Assembly: GCA_029990205.1 (NCBI GenBank)
Contig: JAPEKQ010000002.1
Coordinates: 64,501 to 128,500, forward strand
DNA: 64,000 bases
DNA from: a bacterium
GTDB taxonomy: Bacteria > Joyebacterota > Joyebacteria > Joyebacterales > Joyebacteraceae
Direction of reading: 5' to 3'
Both the position numbers and the translations under genes were made by a program. Under the pieces are notes generated by a model. It worked only from the letters and a program-made list of their open reading frames with translations. It was not told where the DNA came from and searched no databases. Positions 8,240-16,669 of this stretch are shown here, piece after piece; within the stretch, counting starts at the first letter, position 1, and every line of letters starts with the position of its first letter.

Positions 8240-10159
8240 ATGGACCGCGACGCGGGCAAGAAGGCGCTCGAGCAGCTCCGCGAACGGTATCCGCAGAAGT
8301 TCGCCGTTCTCAAGACGGTCTTCGGGCACATACACCGCGGCCAGACGATCTTCATCAGCACGGCGTGCGGCGAACCGAAGCATCTCGTCCACTCGATGAT
8401 CGACTTCGTCGAGTCGGACCCCAAGGCGTTCAGTGACGCCGAGGTGCTCTCGGTCTGGACGCTCGGCGTCGCGCCGTATGCGGACCCCAAGTTCGAATAC
8501 AACTTCCGGCACAACTCCTTCTTCGTGAGCGACAGCACGCGCAACGCCGTGAACGAGGGAATGGCGGACTACACCCCTGTCTTCCTCTCGCAGGTTCCCG
8601 CCCTCTTCCGCAAGCGTCGCGTGCCGGTCGACATCGCGCTCATCCAGACGTCGCTACCCGACGAGCACGGGTTCATGAGTCTCGGCGTGTCGGTCGACAT
8701 CACGAAGGCGGCCACCGAGATGGCGACGACCGTCATCGCGCAGACGAACGCCTACATGCCCCGTGTCCACGGCGACGCGTTCGTGCACATCGACGACGTC
8801 GACTTCGTGGTCCCCTACGACGAACCGCTCCTGACATACGAAGCCTCTGTTCCTGGAGAGATCGCCGAACGCATCGGCAAGTACGTCTCGCGGATCGTCC
8901 AGAACGGTGACACCATCCAGGTCGGGTACGGCAGTCTCCCGGACGCCATCCTCTCGAACCTCTTTGAGAAGAAGCACCTTGGTGTCCACACGGAGCTCAT
9001 CAGCGACGGCATCGTCGCGCTGATGAAGGCCGGTGTCATCGACAATACGCGCAAGACCATCGACAGAGGCAAGACGGTCGCCACATTCTGCATGGGCAAG
9101 CAGGAGACGTACGACTACCTCCACGACAACCCGGGCGTGGCGTTCCGCGAGATCGACTACACGAACAACCCGCTGACCATCGCGCAGATCCAGAACATGA
9201 CGGCGATCAACTCGGCGCTTCAGATCGACCTGACCGGCCAGGCCACGGCCGTCTCGCTTGGCCAGACGTTCTACAGCGGCATCGGCGGACAGGCCGACTT
9301 CATGCGTGGCGCGGTGCTCGCGCCAGGCGGTCGCACCATCCTCGCCCTCCCCTCCACGGCGAAGGACGATGAGATCTCGAGGATCGTCCCGGTGCTCGAC
9401 GAGGCCGCCGGCGTCACGCTGATCCGCGGTGACATCCACTACGTCATCACCGAGTACGGCATCGCCTACCTGCACGGGAAGAACATCCGCGAACGCGCGA
9501 TGGAGCTCTCGTCGATCGCGCATCCGAAGTTCCGCTCGTGGCTCATCAGCGAGGCAAAGAAGCGGTCGATGGTCTACAAGGACCAGGCGTTCATCGCCGG
9601 CAAGAAGGGCGAGTATCCCGAGGAGCTCGAGGTCTATCGCACGACGAAGTCGAACCTCGACATCCTCATCCGCCCCGTGAAGATCAGCGACGAACCGCGG
9701 CTCAAGGACTTCTTCTACTCGCTCTCCGACGAGAGCGTGCGACGCCGGTTCATGTCGAGCCGGACGGACATGCCGCACGAGCGGCTCCAGGACTTCGTGA
9801 TCATCGACTTCACGAAGGAGATGGTCATGCTCGCGGTCAGGCAGATCGAAGAGGGTGTCGAGGAGATCGTCGGCGTCGGGCAGTACGGTATCCACGAGCC
9901 GACCCATACGGCCGAGGTGGCGCTCGTCGTCCGCGACGACCACCAGGACCAGGGCGTCGGGACCGAGCTCCTCAAGTACCTCACGTCGCTCGCCCGCAGC
10001 CAGGGTCTGCTCGGATTCACGGCAGAAGTGCTCTACGAGAACGCGCCCATGCTTCACATGTTCTCACGCATGGGATACGATATCCACAGAACCGCAGAGG
10101 CAGGAGTGGTTGAACTCCGGATCGGATTCAGAGGACGAGATGACGCACCAAGAACCTGA
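8240..10159 (+). CDS. Acetyl-CoA hydrolase/CoA-transferase with C-terminal GNAT domain
   Basis: A 639-residue fusion. Residues 1-470 are a class I CoA-transferase/acetyl-CoA hydrolase (4-hydroxybutyrate CoA-transferase-like) with the expected catalytic glutamate in HTELISDG (E252) and the CoA-loop-like GIGGQADFMRGA. Residues from about 475 form a GNAT acetyltransferase domain (VALVVRDDHQDQGVGTELL is the acetyl-CoA binding motif). The first half would move CoA between acyl-CoA and a carboxylate. The GNAT half may acetylate a protein, and the next gene's ADP-forming synthetase is a plausible target, but this is inference. I choose the ATG at 8240 because GGAGGGAGC lies just upstream. Its 3' end overlaps the next gene by 20 bases. 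Confidence 0.9.
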   Translation: MDRDAGKKALEQLRERYPQKFAVLKTVFGHIHRGQTIFISTACGEPKHLVHSMIDFVESDPKAFSDAEVLSVWTLGVAPYADPKFEYNFRHNSFFVSDSTRNAVNEGMADYTPVFLSQVPALFRKRRVPVDIALIQTSLPDEHGFMSLGVSVDITKAATEMATTVIAQTNAYMPRVHGDAFVHIDDVDFVVPYDEPLLTYEASVPGEIAERIGKYVSRIVQNGDTIQVGYGSLPDAILSNLFEKKHLGVHTELISDGIVALMKAGVIDNTRKTIDRGKTVATFCMGKQETYDYLHDNPGVAFREIDYTNNPLTIAQIQNMTAINSALQIDLTGQATAVSLGQTFYSGIGGQADFMRGAVLAPGGRTILALPSTAKDDEISRIVPVLDEAAGVTLIRGDIHYVITEYGIAYLHGKNIRERAMELSSIAHPKFRSWLISEAKKRSMVYKDQAFIAGKKGEYPEELEVYRTTKSNLDILIRPVKISDEPRLKDFFYSLSDESVRRRFMSSRTDMPHERLQDFVIIDFTKEMVMLAVRQIEEGVEEIVGVGQYGIHEPTHTAEVALVVRDDHQDQGVGTELLKYLTSLARSQGLLGFTAEVLYENAPMLHMFSRMGYDIHRTAEAGVVELRIGFRGRDDAPRT

Positions 10160-12278
10160 TATCAGGCGCCTCTTCGAACCGCAGTCGGTAGCGGTCATCG
10201 GGGCGTCCCACAACGAGACCAAGATCGGCTCGAAGATCCTCGCGAACATCATCAACGGGGGATTTCCGGGCCGCATCTACCCGGTCAACCCGAAGGGCGG
10301 CGAAGTCCTCGGGCTCCCGGTCGCAAAGTCGATGGACGATGTCGAGATGGACGTCGACCTCATCGTGACCTGCGTCCCGGCGAAGTACACGCTCGACGCT
10401 GTGAAGGCGGCGGGCGCGCGGCGCGCCGCCTTCAACCTGGTGATCACCTCCGGCTTCTCCGAGGTCGGTAACATCGATCTCGAACGCCAGGTGATGGACG
10501 TTGCGCGCGCCAGCAACATGCGGATCATCGGGCCGAACATCTTCGGGATGTACTCGGCCGCCGCCGACATCGACGCGACCTTCGGCCCGGGCGGCATCCG
10601 CAAGGGCGGGGTCGCCATCATCACGCAGAGCGGCGCGCTCGGACTCGCCATGATCGGCAAGACGGGCGTCGAGAACGTCGGCATCTCCGCGATCGTCTCG
10701 GTCGGCAACAAGGCCGACATCGACGAGGCCGACCTGGTCTCCTACCTGGTCGACGACGACATCACCGACGTCATCCTCATGTACATCGAGGGCGTGAAGA
10801 ACGGCGACCGTCTGGTGGAGGTCCTCAAGACCGCCACGCGGAAGAAGCCGGTCGTCGTCATCAAGTCCGGCCGCTCGAAGCGCGGCGCTGTCGCGGCCGC
10901 GTCGCACACGGGCTCGCTGGCCGGCTCGGATGAGATCTTCGACGCGGTCATGCGCCAGTGCGGCGTTCTCCGCGCGGAGAGCATCAAGGAGGCCTTCAAC
11001 CTCTGCAAGTTCCTCCCCGGCACCGGCATCCCGAAGGGCGACAACACGGTTGTCATCACGAACGGCGGCGGTATCGGGGTGCTCGCGACCGACGCGTGCG
11101 AGAAGTACAACGTCAAGATGTACGACGACGTCACATCCCTGAAGGAGATCTTTGCGCCGGCCACGCCGGCGTTCGGGTCGACCAAGAACCCGATCGACAT
11201 CACCGGTGGCGCGACCTCTGCGGACTACACGCTGGCGATGGACGCTGCACTCGCGAGCGATTCCATCGGTTCGGTCATCTCGCTCTACTGCGAGACGGCC
11301 GTGTTCGACGCCGACAACCTCGGCGACATGATCGCCAAGAACACCAAGCGCTACCGCGCTGCCGGTAAGCCGATCGCGTTCTCGGTGTTCGGCGGCGAGG
11401 AGACCGAGCGCATCCAGAACGAGCTCTCGAAGGACGGCATGCCGGTCTTCGGGGACGTCTACGAGACCGTCTGCTGTCTCGGCGGCGTCTACCGCTACCG
11501 CCGATACCTCGAGCAGTGGACCGACGAGGTGCATGAGGAGAAGATCGACTTCGACGCGATCGATCAGGTCGTCGCGGAAGCGAGGGCCGATCGCCGGAGC
11601 TTCCTGCTGGCCGACGAGGGCCGCAGGGTCATGGAGGCCGCAGGCATCCCGCTCCCGGCGACGAAGACCGCGAAGAGCATGGAGGAAGCTGTCAAGCTCG
11701 CCGACGAGATCGGCTACCCGGTCGTGATGAAGGTCGTTTCGCGGGACATCCTCCACAAGAGCGACTCCGGCGGCGTCGCGCTCGACCTCGAGAACACCGA
11801 GGAGGTCATCGACGCGTACGAGGCCATCATGCGGAACTGCCGCACCAACGTCCCCGGCGCCCGCATCCAGGGCATCCAGGTCATGGAGATGGCGCCTCCG
11901 GGCGTCGAGCTCATCGTCGGCGCGAGACGCGACGCGGGGTTCGGCCCGATCATCATGTTCGGAATGGGCGGTATCTACGTGGAGGTCCTCAAGGACATCT
12001 CGTTCCGCGCCGTCCCACTCAACCGCGCCGAGGCGCTCGAGATGATGAAGGAGATCAGAGCCTTCCCGCTCCTGCTTGGAGTCCGGGGCGAGGAGCGCAA
12101 GGATATCGAGAGCGTGCTGGACGCGGTCATCCGGATCGGGACCGTCATCCGGCACGTGGAAGACATATCGGACATCGAGGTCAACCCGCTCGTGGCGTAC
12201 GAACAGGGCCGCGGGGCGAAGGCCGTCGACGTGAGAATACTCCTTACGGATATCGCTGGAGGTGACACCAATGCGTAG
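10140..12278 (+). CDS. Acyl-CoA synthetase (NDP-forming), fused alpha and beta subunits
   Basis: Interconverts acyl-CoA + ADP + phosphate and acid + ATP, a substrate-level phosphorylation route. The 712-residue protein begins with a CoA-binding Rossmann domain (VAVIGASHNETKIGSKIL), then succinyl-CoA-ligase-like domains with the phospho-histidine loop AAASHTGSLAG (H256), and ends with an ATP-grasp beta domain from about residue 490 (YPVVMKVVSRDILHKSDSGG). Both subunits are present in the alpha-beta order. The ATG at 10140 is nested in the end of the CoA-transferase gene, and the stop overlaps the next ATG, so the three genes are translationally coupled. The acetyl-, propionyl- or branched-acid substrate cannot be told from sequence. 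Confidence 0.93.
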   Translation: MTHQEPDIRRLFEPQSVAVIGASHNETKIGSKILANIINGGFPGRIYPVNPKGGEVLGLPVAKSMDDVEMDVDLIVTCVPAKYTLDAVKAAGARRAAFNLVITSGFSEVGNIDLERQVMDVARASNMRIIGPNIFGMYSAAADIDATFGPGGIRKGGVAIITQSGALGLAMIGKTGVENVGISAIVSVGNKADIDEADLVSYLVDDDITDVILMYIEGVKNGDRLVEVLKTATRKKPVVVIKSGRSKRGAVAAASHTGSLAGSDEIFDAVMRQCGVLRAESIKEAFNLCKFLPGTGIPKGDNTVVITNGGGIGVLATDACEKYNVKMYDDVTSLKEIFAPATPAFGSTKNPIDITGGATSADYTLAMDAALASDSIGSVISLYCETAVFDADNLGDMIAKNTKRYRAAGKPIAFSVFGGEETERIQNELSKDGMPVFGDVYETVCCLGGVYRYRRYLEQWTDEVHEEKIDFDAIDQVVAEARADRRSFLLADEGRRVMEAAGIPLPATKTAKSMEEAVKLADEIGYPVVMKVVSRDILHKSDSGGVALDLENTEEVIDAYEAIMRNCRTNVPGARIQGIQVMEMAPPGVELIVGARRDAGFGPIIMFGMGGIYVEVLKDISFRAVPLNRAEALEMMKEIRAFPLLLGVRGEERKDIESVLDAVIRIGTVIRHVEDISDIEVNPLVAYEQGRGAKAVDVRILLTDIAGGDTNA

Positions 12279-13308
12279 GCTGGTCATTGCATCGACCCGC
12301 GAGAACGCGGGAAAGACGAGCCTCATCGTAGGCCTGGGCAGGGCGTCGGGGAAGCCGTTCGGTTACCTCAAGCCGTTCGGCGACCGTCTTCTCTACCGGA
12401 AGAAGCGCCTCTGGGACTACGACTCCGCGCTCGTCGGTCAGATCTTCGAACTGGCCATGGACCCGAGAGAGATGAGCATCGGCTTCGACCACTCGAAGCT
12501 TCGGTTCATGTACGACGAGGAGACCACGAACAAGAAGCTCACCGAACTCGTCACGAACGCCGAGTCCGGCAAGGAAGCCGTGCTCATCGAGAGCGGCGGA
12601 GACCTCACGCACGGCGTCGCGGTCAACCTCGACGCAGTCTCGCTGGCGCGTGCGATGGACGCCTCGCTCCTCGTGATGATGTCCGGCGCTGACCAGACGG
12701 TGCTCGACGACATCGCGTTCGTCCAGCGCCACGTCAACCTCGAGGGAATCGACTTCGCGGGCATCGTCGTCAACAAGCTCCACGACACAGAGGACTTCCG
12801 CAACACCTACGAGGCAGAGCTGGCCGCGCAGGGCGTCAACATCCTCGGTCTCGTTCCGAACGACCCCGAGCTCAACTACCCGTCGGTCGGCTTCCTCGCC
12901 GAGTCGCTCTTCGCTAAGATCATCACGGGAGCGGACGCGCTGGGAGGCGTGGTCGAGAACGTATTCGTCGGCGCGATGTCGGCCGACGCGGCCAGGCGCC
13001 AGCCGATGTTCAAGAAGGGACGCCGGCTGGTCATCACCAGCGGCGACCGCGATGACATGATCCTGCTCGCGCTCGAGGGCGACACGGTCGGCCTCGTGCT
13101 CACCAACGGGATCGCGCCGCACTCGAGCATCATCTCGAAGGCGACTGAGCGCGGCGTGCCGATGCTCCTGACCGCGGACGATACCTTCAAGGTCGCCAAG
13201 GCCGTCGATGACGCCAGCTACCTGCTCCGCCACGACGAGACGGACAAGGTCGACCGGCTGACGGAGCTCATCCGGGAGAACGTCGACGTCGCGGCGATCA
13301 TGGGGTAG
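12271..13308 (+). CDS. BioD-like P-loop / DRTGG domain protein (phosphotransacetylase N-terminal-like)
   Basis: A 345-residue protein resembling the regulatory N-terminal half of long phosphotransacetylases. It has a dethiobiotin-synthetase-like P-loop domain (STRENAGKTSL at 8-18, then KPFGYLKPFGD) followed by a DRTGG-type domain in the C-terminal third (RRLVITSGDRDDMILLALEG). No phosphotransacetylase catalytic domain follows, so it is not a Pta enzyme by itself. Genes of this kind are found next to ADP-forming acetyl-CoA synthetases, suggesting a sensor or regulatory partner. GGAGG lies 8 bases before the ATG at 12271, which overlaps the preceding stop by 8 bases. Confidence 0.85.
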   Translation: MRRLVIASTRENAGKTSLIVGLGRASGKPFGYLKPFGDRLLYRKKRLWDYDSALVGQIFELAMDPREMSIGFDHSKLRFMYDEETTNKKLTELVTNAESGKEAVLIESGGDLTHGVAVNLDAVSLARAMDASLLVMMSGADQTVLDDIAFVQRHVNLEGIDFAGIVVNKLHDTEDFRNTYEAELAAQGVNILGLVPNDPELNYPSVGFLAESLFAKIITGADALGGVVENVFVGAMSADAARRQPMFKKGRRLVITSGDRDDMILLALEGDTVGLVLTNGIAPHSSIISKATERGVPMLLTADDTFKVAKAVDDASYLLRHDETDKVDRLTELIRENVDVAAIMG

Positions 13309-13345
13309 CAGCGCCGCCCGCACGACCAAGCGCTGAGGCAAACGA

Positions 13346-13377
13346 AAGCGGCCGGTTCTTCACAGAGCCGGCCGCTT
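13346..13377. terminator. Bidirectional intrinsic terminator
   Basis: A perfect 10-bp stem (AAGCGGCCGG / CCGGCCGCTT) with a 12-base loop lies between two convergent genes. On the plus strand it runs into CTTCATGTC and on the minus strand into TTTCGTTTG, so it can serve both the acyl-CoA module and the heat-shock operon. Confidence 0.75.
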
Positions 13378-13424
13378 CTTCATGTCTTCGATGGATCCAC
13401 CGTACCCCGCCGAGCATGGCGTCC

Positions 13425-14228
13425 CTACGGCAGCAGTCCGCCCAGTTCGTAACTGATCATCGCGGCGATGGCCGCTGCGGCCCAGTCGGCCTTGAGGACG
13501 CGGCGGCCGACGGAGACACTCACGGCGCCCGCCTCCCGGAGGAGCGCGACCTCCGACTCGGAGAACCCGCCCTCGGGGCCGATGACGAGCAGGATGCTCC
13601 TCGTCGGGCCCGACGCGCGTCCGGCATCCGGCGCCGCAGCCTCGGAGAGCACATCGGCGAGCGTCGCTCCCCCCTCGTCCTCCCACGCCACGAGCGCGAG
13701 ATCGAACTCGCCCCCGAGCGCCGCAAGCCCGGCCACATCGACCGGCTCCGCGATCTCCGGGAGGAAGACACCGCGTGACTGCTTCACGGCGGCCGCTGCG
13801 ATACTCCCCCAGCGCTCGAGTCGTGATTCGAGAGCGTCGGGCGGTATGCGCCCGATGGTCCGCTCGGTCACGAGCGGTCGGATCCCCGCGGTCCCGAGTT
13901 CCGCCAGTCTTCTGACGACATCGTCGAACGACCGTCCCTTGAGAAGCGCCTGCGCGACGGTGAGAGCGACAGCGCCCTCACGGTCGTGCGCTCGCGACTC
14001 CGTGACGGAGCACTCGAGCGTCGCGCTACCCACCGTATCGACGCGGGCGAGAGCCTCCTCCCCTGCGCCATCGATGAGTCGCACGGTGTCACCCTCGCGT
14101 ACGCGCATGACGTCGGCACCGTGATGTCCCTCACGGCCGCTGACAACACACGTCCCGCCAGCGATACTCCCCGGCGGGACGATGAAGGTGTTCAGACGCC
14201 AGGTCTCGGCGTCATGGAGTTCGGCCAT
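13425..14228 (-). CDS. rsmE: 16S rRNA (uracil-1498-N3)-methyltransferase RsmE
   Basis: SPOUT-fold methyltransferase that modifies U1498 of 16S rRNA with S-adenosylmethionine. The 267-residue protein has an N-terminal PUA-like domain (LIDGAGEEALARVD) and the C-terminal knot region with LLVIGPEGGFSESEVALLRE and the trailing VSVGRRVLKADWAA, where most family members have ILRxETA. The start at 14228 has AGGAG upstream. It follows dnaJ and a NifX-like gene in the hrcA operon; an RsmE gene near dnaJ is common in bacteria. It ends just before the bidirectional terminator. Confidence 0.92.
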   Translation of the reverse strand: MAELHDAETWRLNTFIVPPGSIAGGTCVVSGREGHHGADVMRVREGDTVRLIDGAGEEALARVDTVGSATLECSVTESRAHDREGAVALTVAQALLKGRSFDDVVRRLAELGTAGIRPLVTERTIGRIPPDALESRLERWGSIAAAAVKQSRGVFLPEIAEPVDVAGLAALGGEFDLALVAWEDEGGATLADVLSEAAAPDAGRASGPTRSILLVIGPEGGFSESEVALLREAGAVSVSVGRRVLKADWAAAAIAAMISYELGGLLP

Positions 14229-14243
14229 GATCGACTCCTGCGG

Positions 14244-14618
14244 CTAGCAGCCGCAGCCCTGTCCGTGGTGCCCGCACGACGTCTGCGGTGTGAGTTCGAC
14301 GAGAGAGCCGTCCTTCGCCGCCGCGGCGTTGTCCGCAACGGTACCCTCGAGCGCGCGGTACACGCGGATGCCCGCACCGTTGAGTCCCATCAGCGCCCGT
14401 GCCCCGATCCCGCCGACGACGATCGCGTCGACCGTCTCGCCCGAGAGCGATGCGAGCGGGTTGCAGGCCCCGTGCTCGTGGTCCTTGCCTGAGTTGTCGA
14501 GGGACCTCGTCTCGCCAGTCTCCGTGTCGTGCACGACGAAGCACGGCGCCGAGCCGAAGTGTCCGAACACCTTCGCGTCCAGCCCGGTCCCGCCATCTGT
14601 CGGAATGCAGAGCCGCAT
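14244..14618 (-). CDS. NifX/NifB-type dinitrogenase iron-molybdenum cofactor domain protein
   Basis: A 124-residue stand-alone domain of the NifB/NifX/NafY family (pfam02579-like), which binds metal clusters or oxyanions. Visible features are the N-terminal IPTDGGTGLDAKVFGHFG and the central VVGGIGARALMGL. The Cys/His tail ending GHHGQGCGC could bind metal. No nif genes are nearby, so a role in nitrogenase assembly is not indicated; such proteins are also found with iron-sulfur-protein and redox genes. The ATG at 14618 has GAGAAGG upstream. It lies between dnaJ and rsmE. Confidence 0.85.
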   Translation of the reverse strand: MRLCIPTDGGTGLDAKVFGHFGSAPCFVVHDTETGETRSLDNSGKDHEHGACNPLASLSGETVDAIVVGGIGARALMGLNGAGIRVYRALEGTVADNAAAAKDGSLVELTPQTSCGHHGQGCGC

Positions 14619-14689
14619 GATCGTCCTTCTCTCGCTGTGGTCGCGCCCGCGCAGTCCGTCTGCGCCCCGCGGGCTCGACCGACGTGGTC

Positions 14690-15850
14690 CTACCTGACAT
14701 GACCGGGGCGTCCCGGTCCCGGGATCTTCTTGTCCGTCAGCTCACCGACCTTCTTGAGGAGCTTCTTCTCCTCCGACGACGGGCGCTTCGGCACCCACAC
14801 CTTGATGAGCACGAGCTGGTCGCCGCTCCCGCGGCCGCGCACGTGAGGCACGCCCTTGCCGCGCATCTTGAGCACCTGCCCCGACTGCGTCCCCGAATGG
14901 ATCTTGAGGCGAGCCTTGCCCTCGAGCGTCGGCACCTCGACCTGCCCGCCCAGGGCCGCCAGGCCGATGGAGACCGGCAGTTCGATGAGCACGTCGTCGC
15001 CGTGGCGTTCGAAGAGCTTGTGCGGGATCTCCTCCATCATGACGATGAGGTCGCCGGCGGGACCGCCGCGCGGTCCGGCGTTGCCGGCGCCCTGGATCGG
15101 AAGGTAGTTGCCGGTCGAGACCCCGGCCGGCACATCGATCTCGATCGTCTCCTTCTTCCGCATCACACCCTTGCCCACGCACTTCGCGCAGGGCTCGTCG
15201 ATGACCTCACCGGTCCCGCCACACGCGGAGCACGGCGAGACGTTCATGAAGGTCCCGAAGAGCCCCATCGACTGCTGCGAACGGACCTGGCCTGCTCCGC
15301 CGCAGGCCGTACAGGTCTTCGGACTGGTCCCGGGCTTCGCGCCCGAGCCGCCGCACTCGTCACAGCTGACGAGCTTCGCGACCTTGATCTTCTTCTTCAC
15401 ACCCGTGGCGATCTCCTCGAGCGTCAGCTTGAGACGGACACGGATGTTCGAACCGCGCCGCGCGCCGCCGCGACGCCCGGCGCCACGCCCGCCGCCGAAC
15501 CCGAAGAGGTCCTCCATGCCGCTGTCGCCGCCGAAGGCGCGCATGAACGCGCCGAGAGCGTCGTTGAGGTCCATCCCCTGGAACCCGGCGCCGCCGAATC
15601 CCTGCGGACCCGCTCCGCCCTGGGCGAACGCGGCCGACCCGAACTGGTCGTACTGCGCGCGCTTCTCCTCGTCGGAGAGGATCTCGTGCGCCTCGGTGGC
15701 CTCCTTGAACTTCTCCTCGGCCTCCGAGTCGCCCGGGTTCTTATCCGGATGGTACTTGAACGCGAGTTCCCGGTACGCCTTCTTGATGTCGTCCGGGCTC
15801 GCATCACGGCTCACGCCAAGTATGTCGTAGTAGTCCTTCGCTGACGGCAT
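14690..15850 (-). CDS. dnaJ: Chaperone DnaJ
   Basis: Hsp40 co-chaperone that loads clients on DnaK and stimulates its ATPase. The 386-residue protein has a J-domain with [10 protein letters not shown] (HPD at about 33-35), a Gly/Phe-rich segment ([15 protein letters not shown]), and a zinc-binding region with four CxxCxGxG-type repeats: [24 protein letters not shown] and a variant CAKCVGKG. The client-binding domains follow. The fourth repeat departs slightly from consensus but keeps both cysteines. GGAGAGG precedes the ATG. Two small genes separate it from dnaK. Confidence 0.96.
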   Translation of the reverse strand: MPSAKDYYDILGVSRDASPDDIKKAYRELAFKYHPDKNPGDSEAEEKFKEATEAHEILSDEEKRAQYDQFGSAAFAQGGAGPQGFGGAGFQGMDLNDALGAFMRAFGGDSGMEDLFGFGGGRGAGRRGGARRGSNIRVRLKLTLEEIATGVKKKIKVAKLVSCDECGGSGAKPGTSPKTCTACGGAGQVRSQQSMGLFGTFMNVSPCSACGGTGEVIDEPCAKCVGKGVMRKKETIEIDVPAGVSTGNYLPIQGAGNAGPRGGPAGDLIVMMEEIPHKLFERHGDDVLIELPVSIGLAALGGQVEVPTLEGKARLKIHSGTQSGQVLKMRGKGVPHVRGRGSGDQLVLIKVWVPKRPSSEEKKLLKKVGELTDKKIPGPGRPGHVR

Positions 15851-15890
15851 GTGCCTCTCCGGCTGTCGCCTGATTCGTCACCTGAGATCG

Positions 15891-15939
15891 TCGTCCGACG
15901 CCGCTGTCTTCGTCCGGCGCTACTTCGTCCGACGCTGCT
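15891..15939. repeat. Three imperfect tandem copies of TCGTCCGACGCYGCT
   Basis: Copies begin at 15891, 15910 and 15925 in the 123-base gap upstream of dnaJ. Copy 2 is the most diverged (TCGTCCGGCGCTACT). Spacing is 19 then 15 bases. The role is unknown; it could reflect replication slippage or a binding site. Confidence 0.45.
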
Positions 15940-15973
15940 ACCATGATACCCGCAACGCCCTCACGGGCGCGAC

Positions 15974-16414
15974 CTAGCTCCGCTGCCTCCATCCGCCAAC
16001 CGCGAACCAGCGCACGGCGTGGTAGGCCGGGACTCGCCGCCAGGCCGCGACACCCTCCTCCTTCATGACCTCGCGGAAGAGGAGGTCCGCTTCCTTGCGA
16101 GTGTACTCCCTCGGCGGCGTGATGACACCCTTCGGTGGCTTCCCGCCATACCGATAGAGGTAATCGTGAAGAAGGGGGGCCGCGATCGACAGCTCGAACG
16201 GCGCGGCGAGCCACCAGATCGCGCGCGGGATCGACGCCAGATCGAACTCGAACCCCGCCGGGATGCTGATCAGATTCTCCCCGTGCTGGTAGCTGTACGG
16301 CTCCTCGAGTCTCCAGGTCTGCCTGTCGACGATGTACGTCACGACCGGGCTCTTGAGATGAGACGCCGCAATCTTGATCAGTTCGTTGATGAGCTGTCGG
16401 GTGAAGGCCTTCAT
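15974..16414 (-). CDS. DUF1353 family protein
   Basis: A 146-residue soluble protein. It matches what I recall of DUF1353, a family frequent in phages and prophages: FEFDLASIPRAIWWL, PLLHDYLYRYGG and a later ADLLFREVMKEEGV, with conserved histidine and aspartate that suggest a small enzyme. Its biochemical activity is not known to me. The ATG at 16414 overlaps the stop of the upstream 55-residue membrane protein (ATGA), so the two are coupled. Sitting between dnaK and dnaJ is odd for this family and suggests a past acquisition from a phage. Base composition looks like the neighbours. Confidence 0.75.
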   Translation of the reverse strand: MKAFTRQLINELIKIAASHLKSPVVTYIVDRQTWRLEEPYSYQHGENLISIPAGFEFDLASIPRAIWWLAAPFELSIAAPLLHDYLYRYGGKPPKGVITPPREYTRKEADLLFREVMKEEGVAAWRRVPAYHAVRWFAVGGWRQRS

Positions 16415-16578
16415 CGGACGGACCTCGTCTGCCTCCGCAGGCCGACACCGCCGATGACGATGAACAGTCCTCCCGCGCCAATGAGCGGGATCATCTCGCG
16501 CGCGATGCCGACCGCGACGAGCGCCAACCCGATGACCACGAGACCGCCGGGACGTGCCGCTCGCTTCGCTCTGGTCAT
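16411..16578 (-). CDS. Small two-helix membrane protein, coupled to DUF1353 gene
   Basis: A 55-residue protein starting at the ATG at 16578, directly behind a strong GAGGAGGCACC ribosome-binding site. A basic N-terminus (TRAKRAARPGG) is followed by two hydrophobic stretches, about 12-27 (LVVIGLALVAVGIA) and 31-47 (LIGAGGLFIVIGGVG), and a basic tail. No family is recognised. The stop overlaps the DUF1353 start. Size and topology are similar to a phage holin or anchor, but that reading is an inference from the neighbour. Confidence 0.65.
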   Translation of the reverse strand: MTRAKRAARPGGLVVIGLALVAVGIAREMIPLIGAGGLFIVIGGVGLRRQTRSVR

Positions 16579-16669
16579 GGTGCCTCCTCAGCGCACCCGA
16601 GGGCACGGCGCGCCTGTCTCAGCGTGCCGTGCCCATCGTGCGCATGCCAGCAATCGCGTGTCCGTCTAT

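Noticed and set aside
8654-10057. 467-codon minus-strand open frame inside the CoA-transferase gene
   Set aside because: It mirrors the codon bias of the plus-strand gene, shows no domain and overlaps a well-supported CDS.
15974-16606. 210-residue version of the DUF1353 protein
   Set aside because: Its first 64 residues are the shadow of the 55-residue membrane gene; the ATG at 16414 is coupled to that gene's stop.
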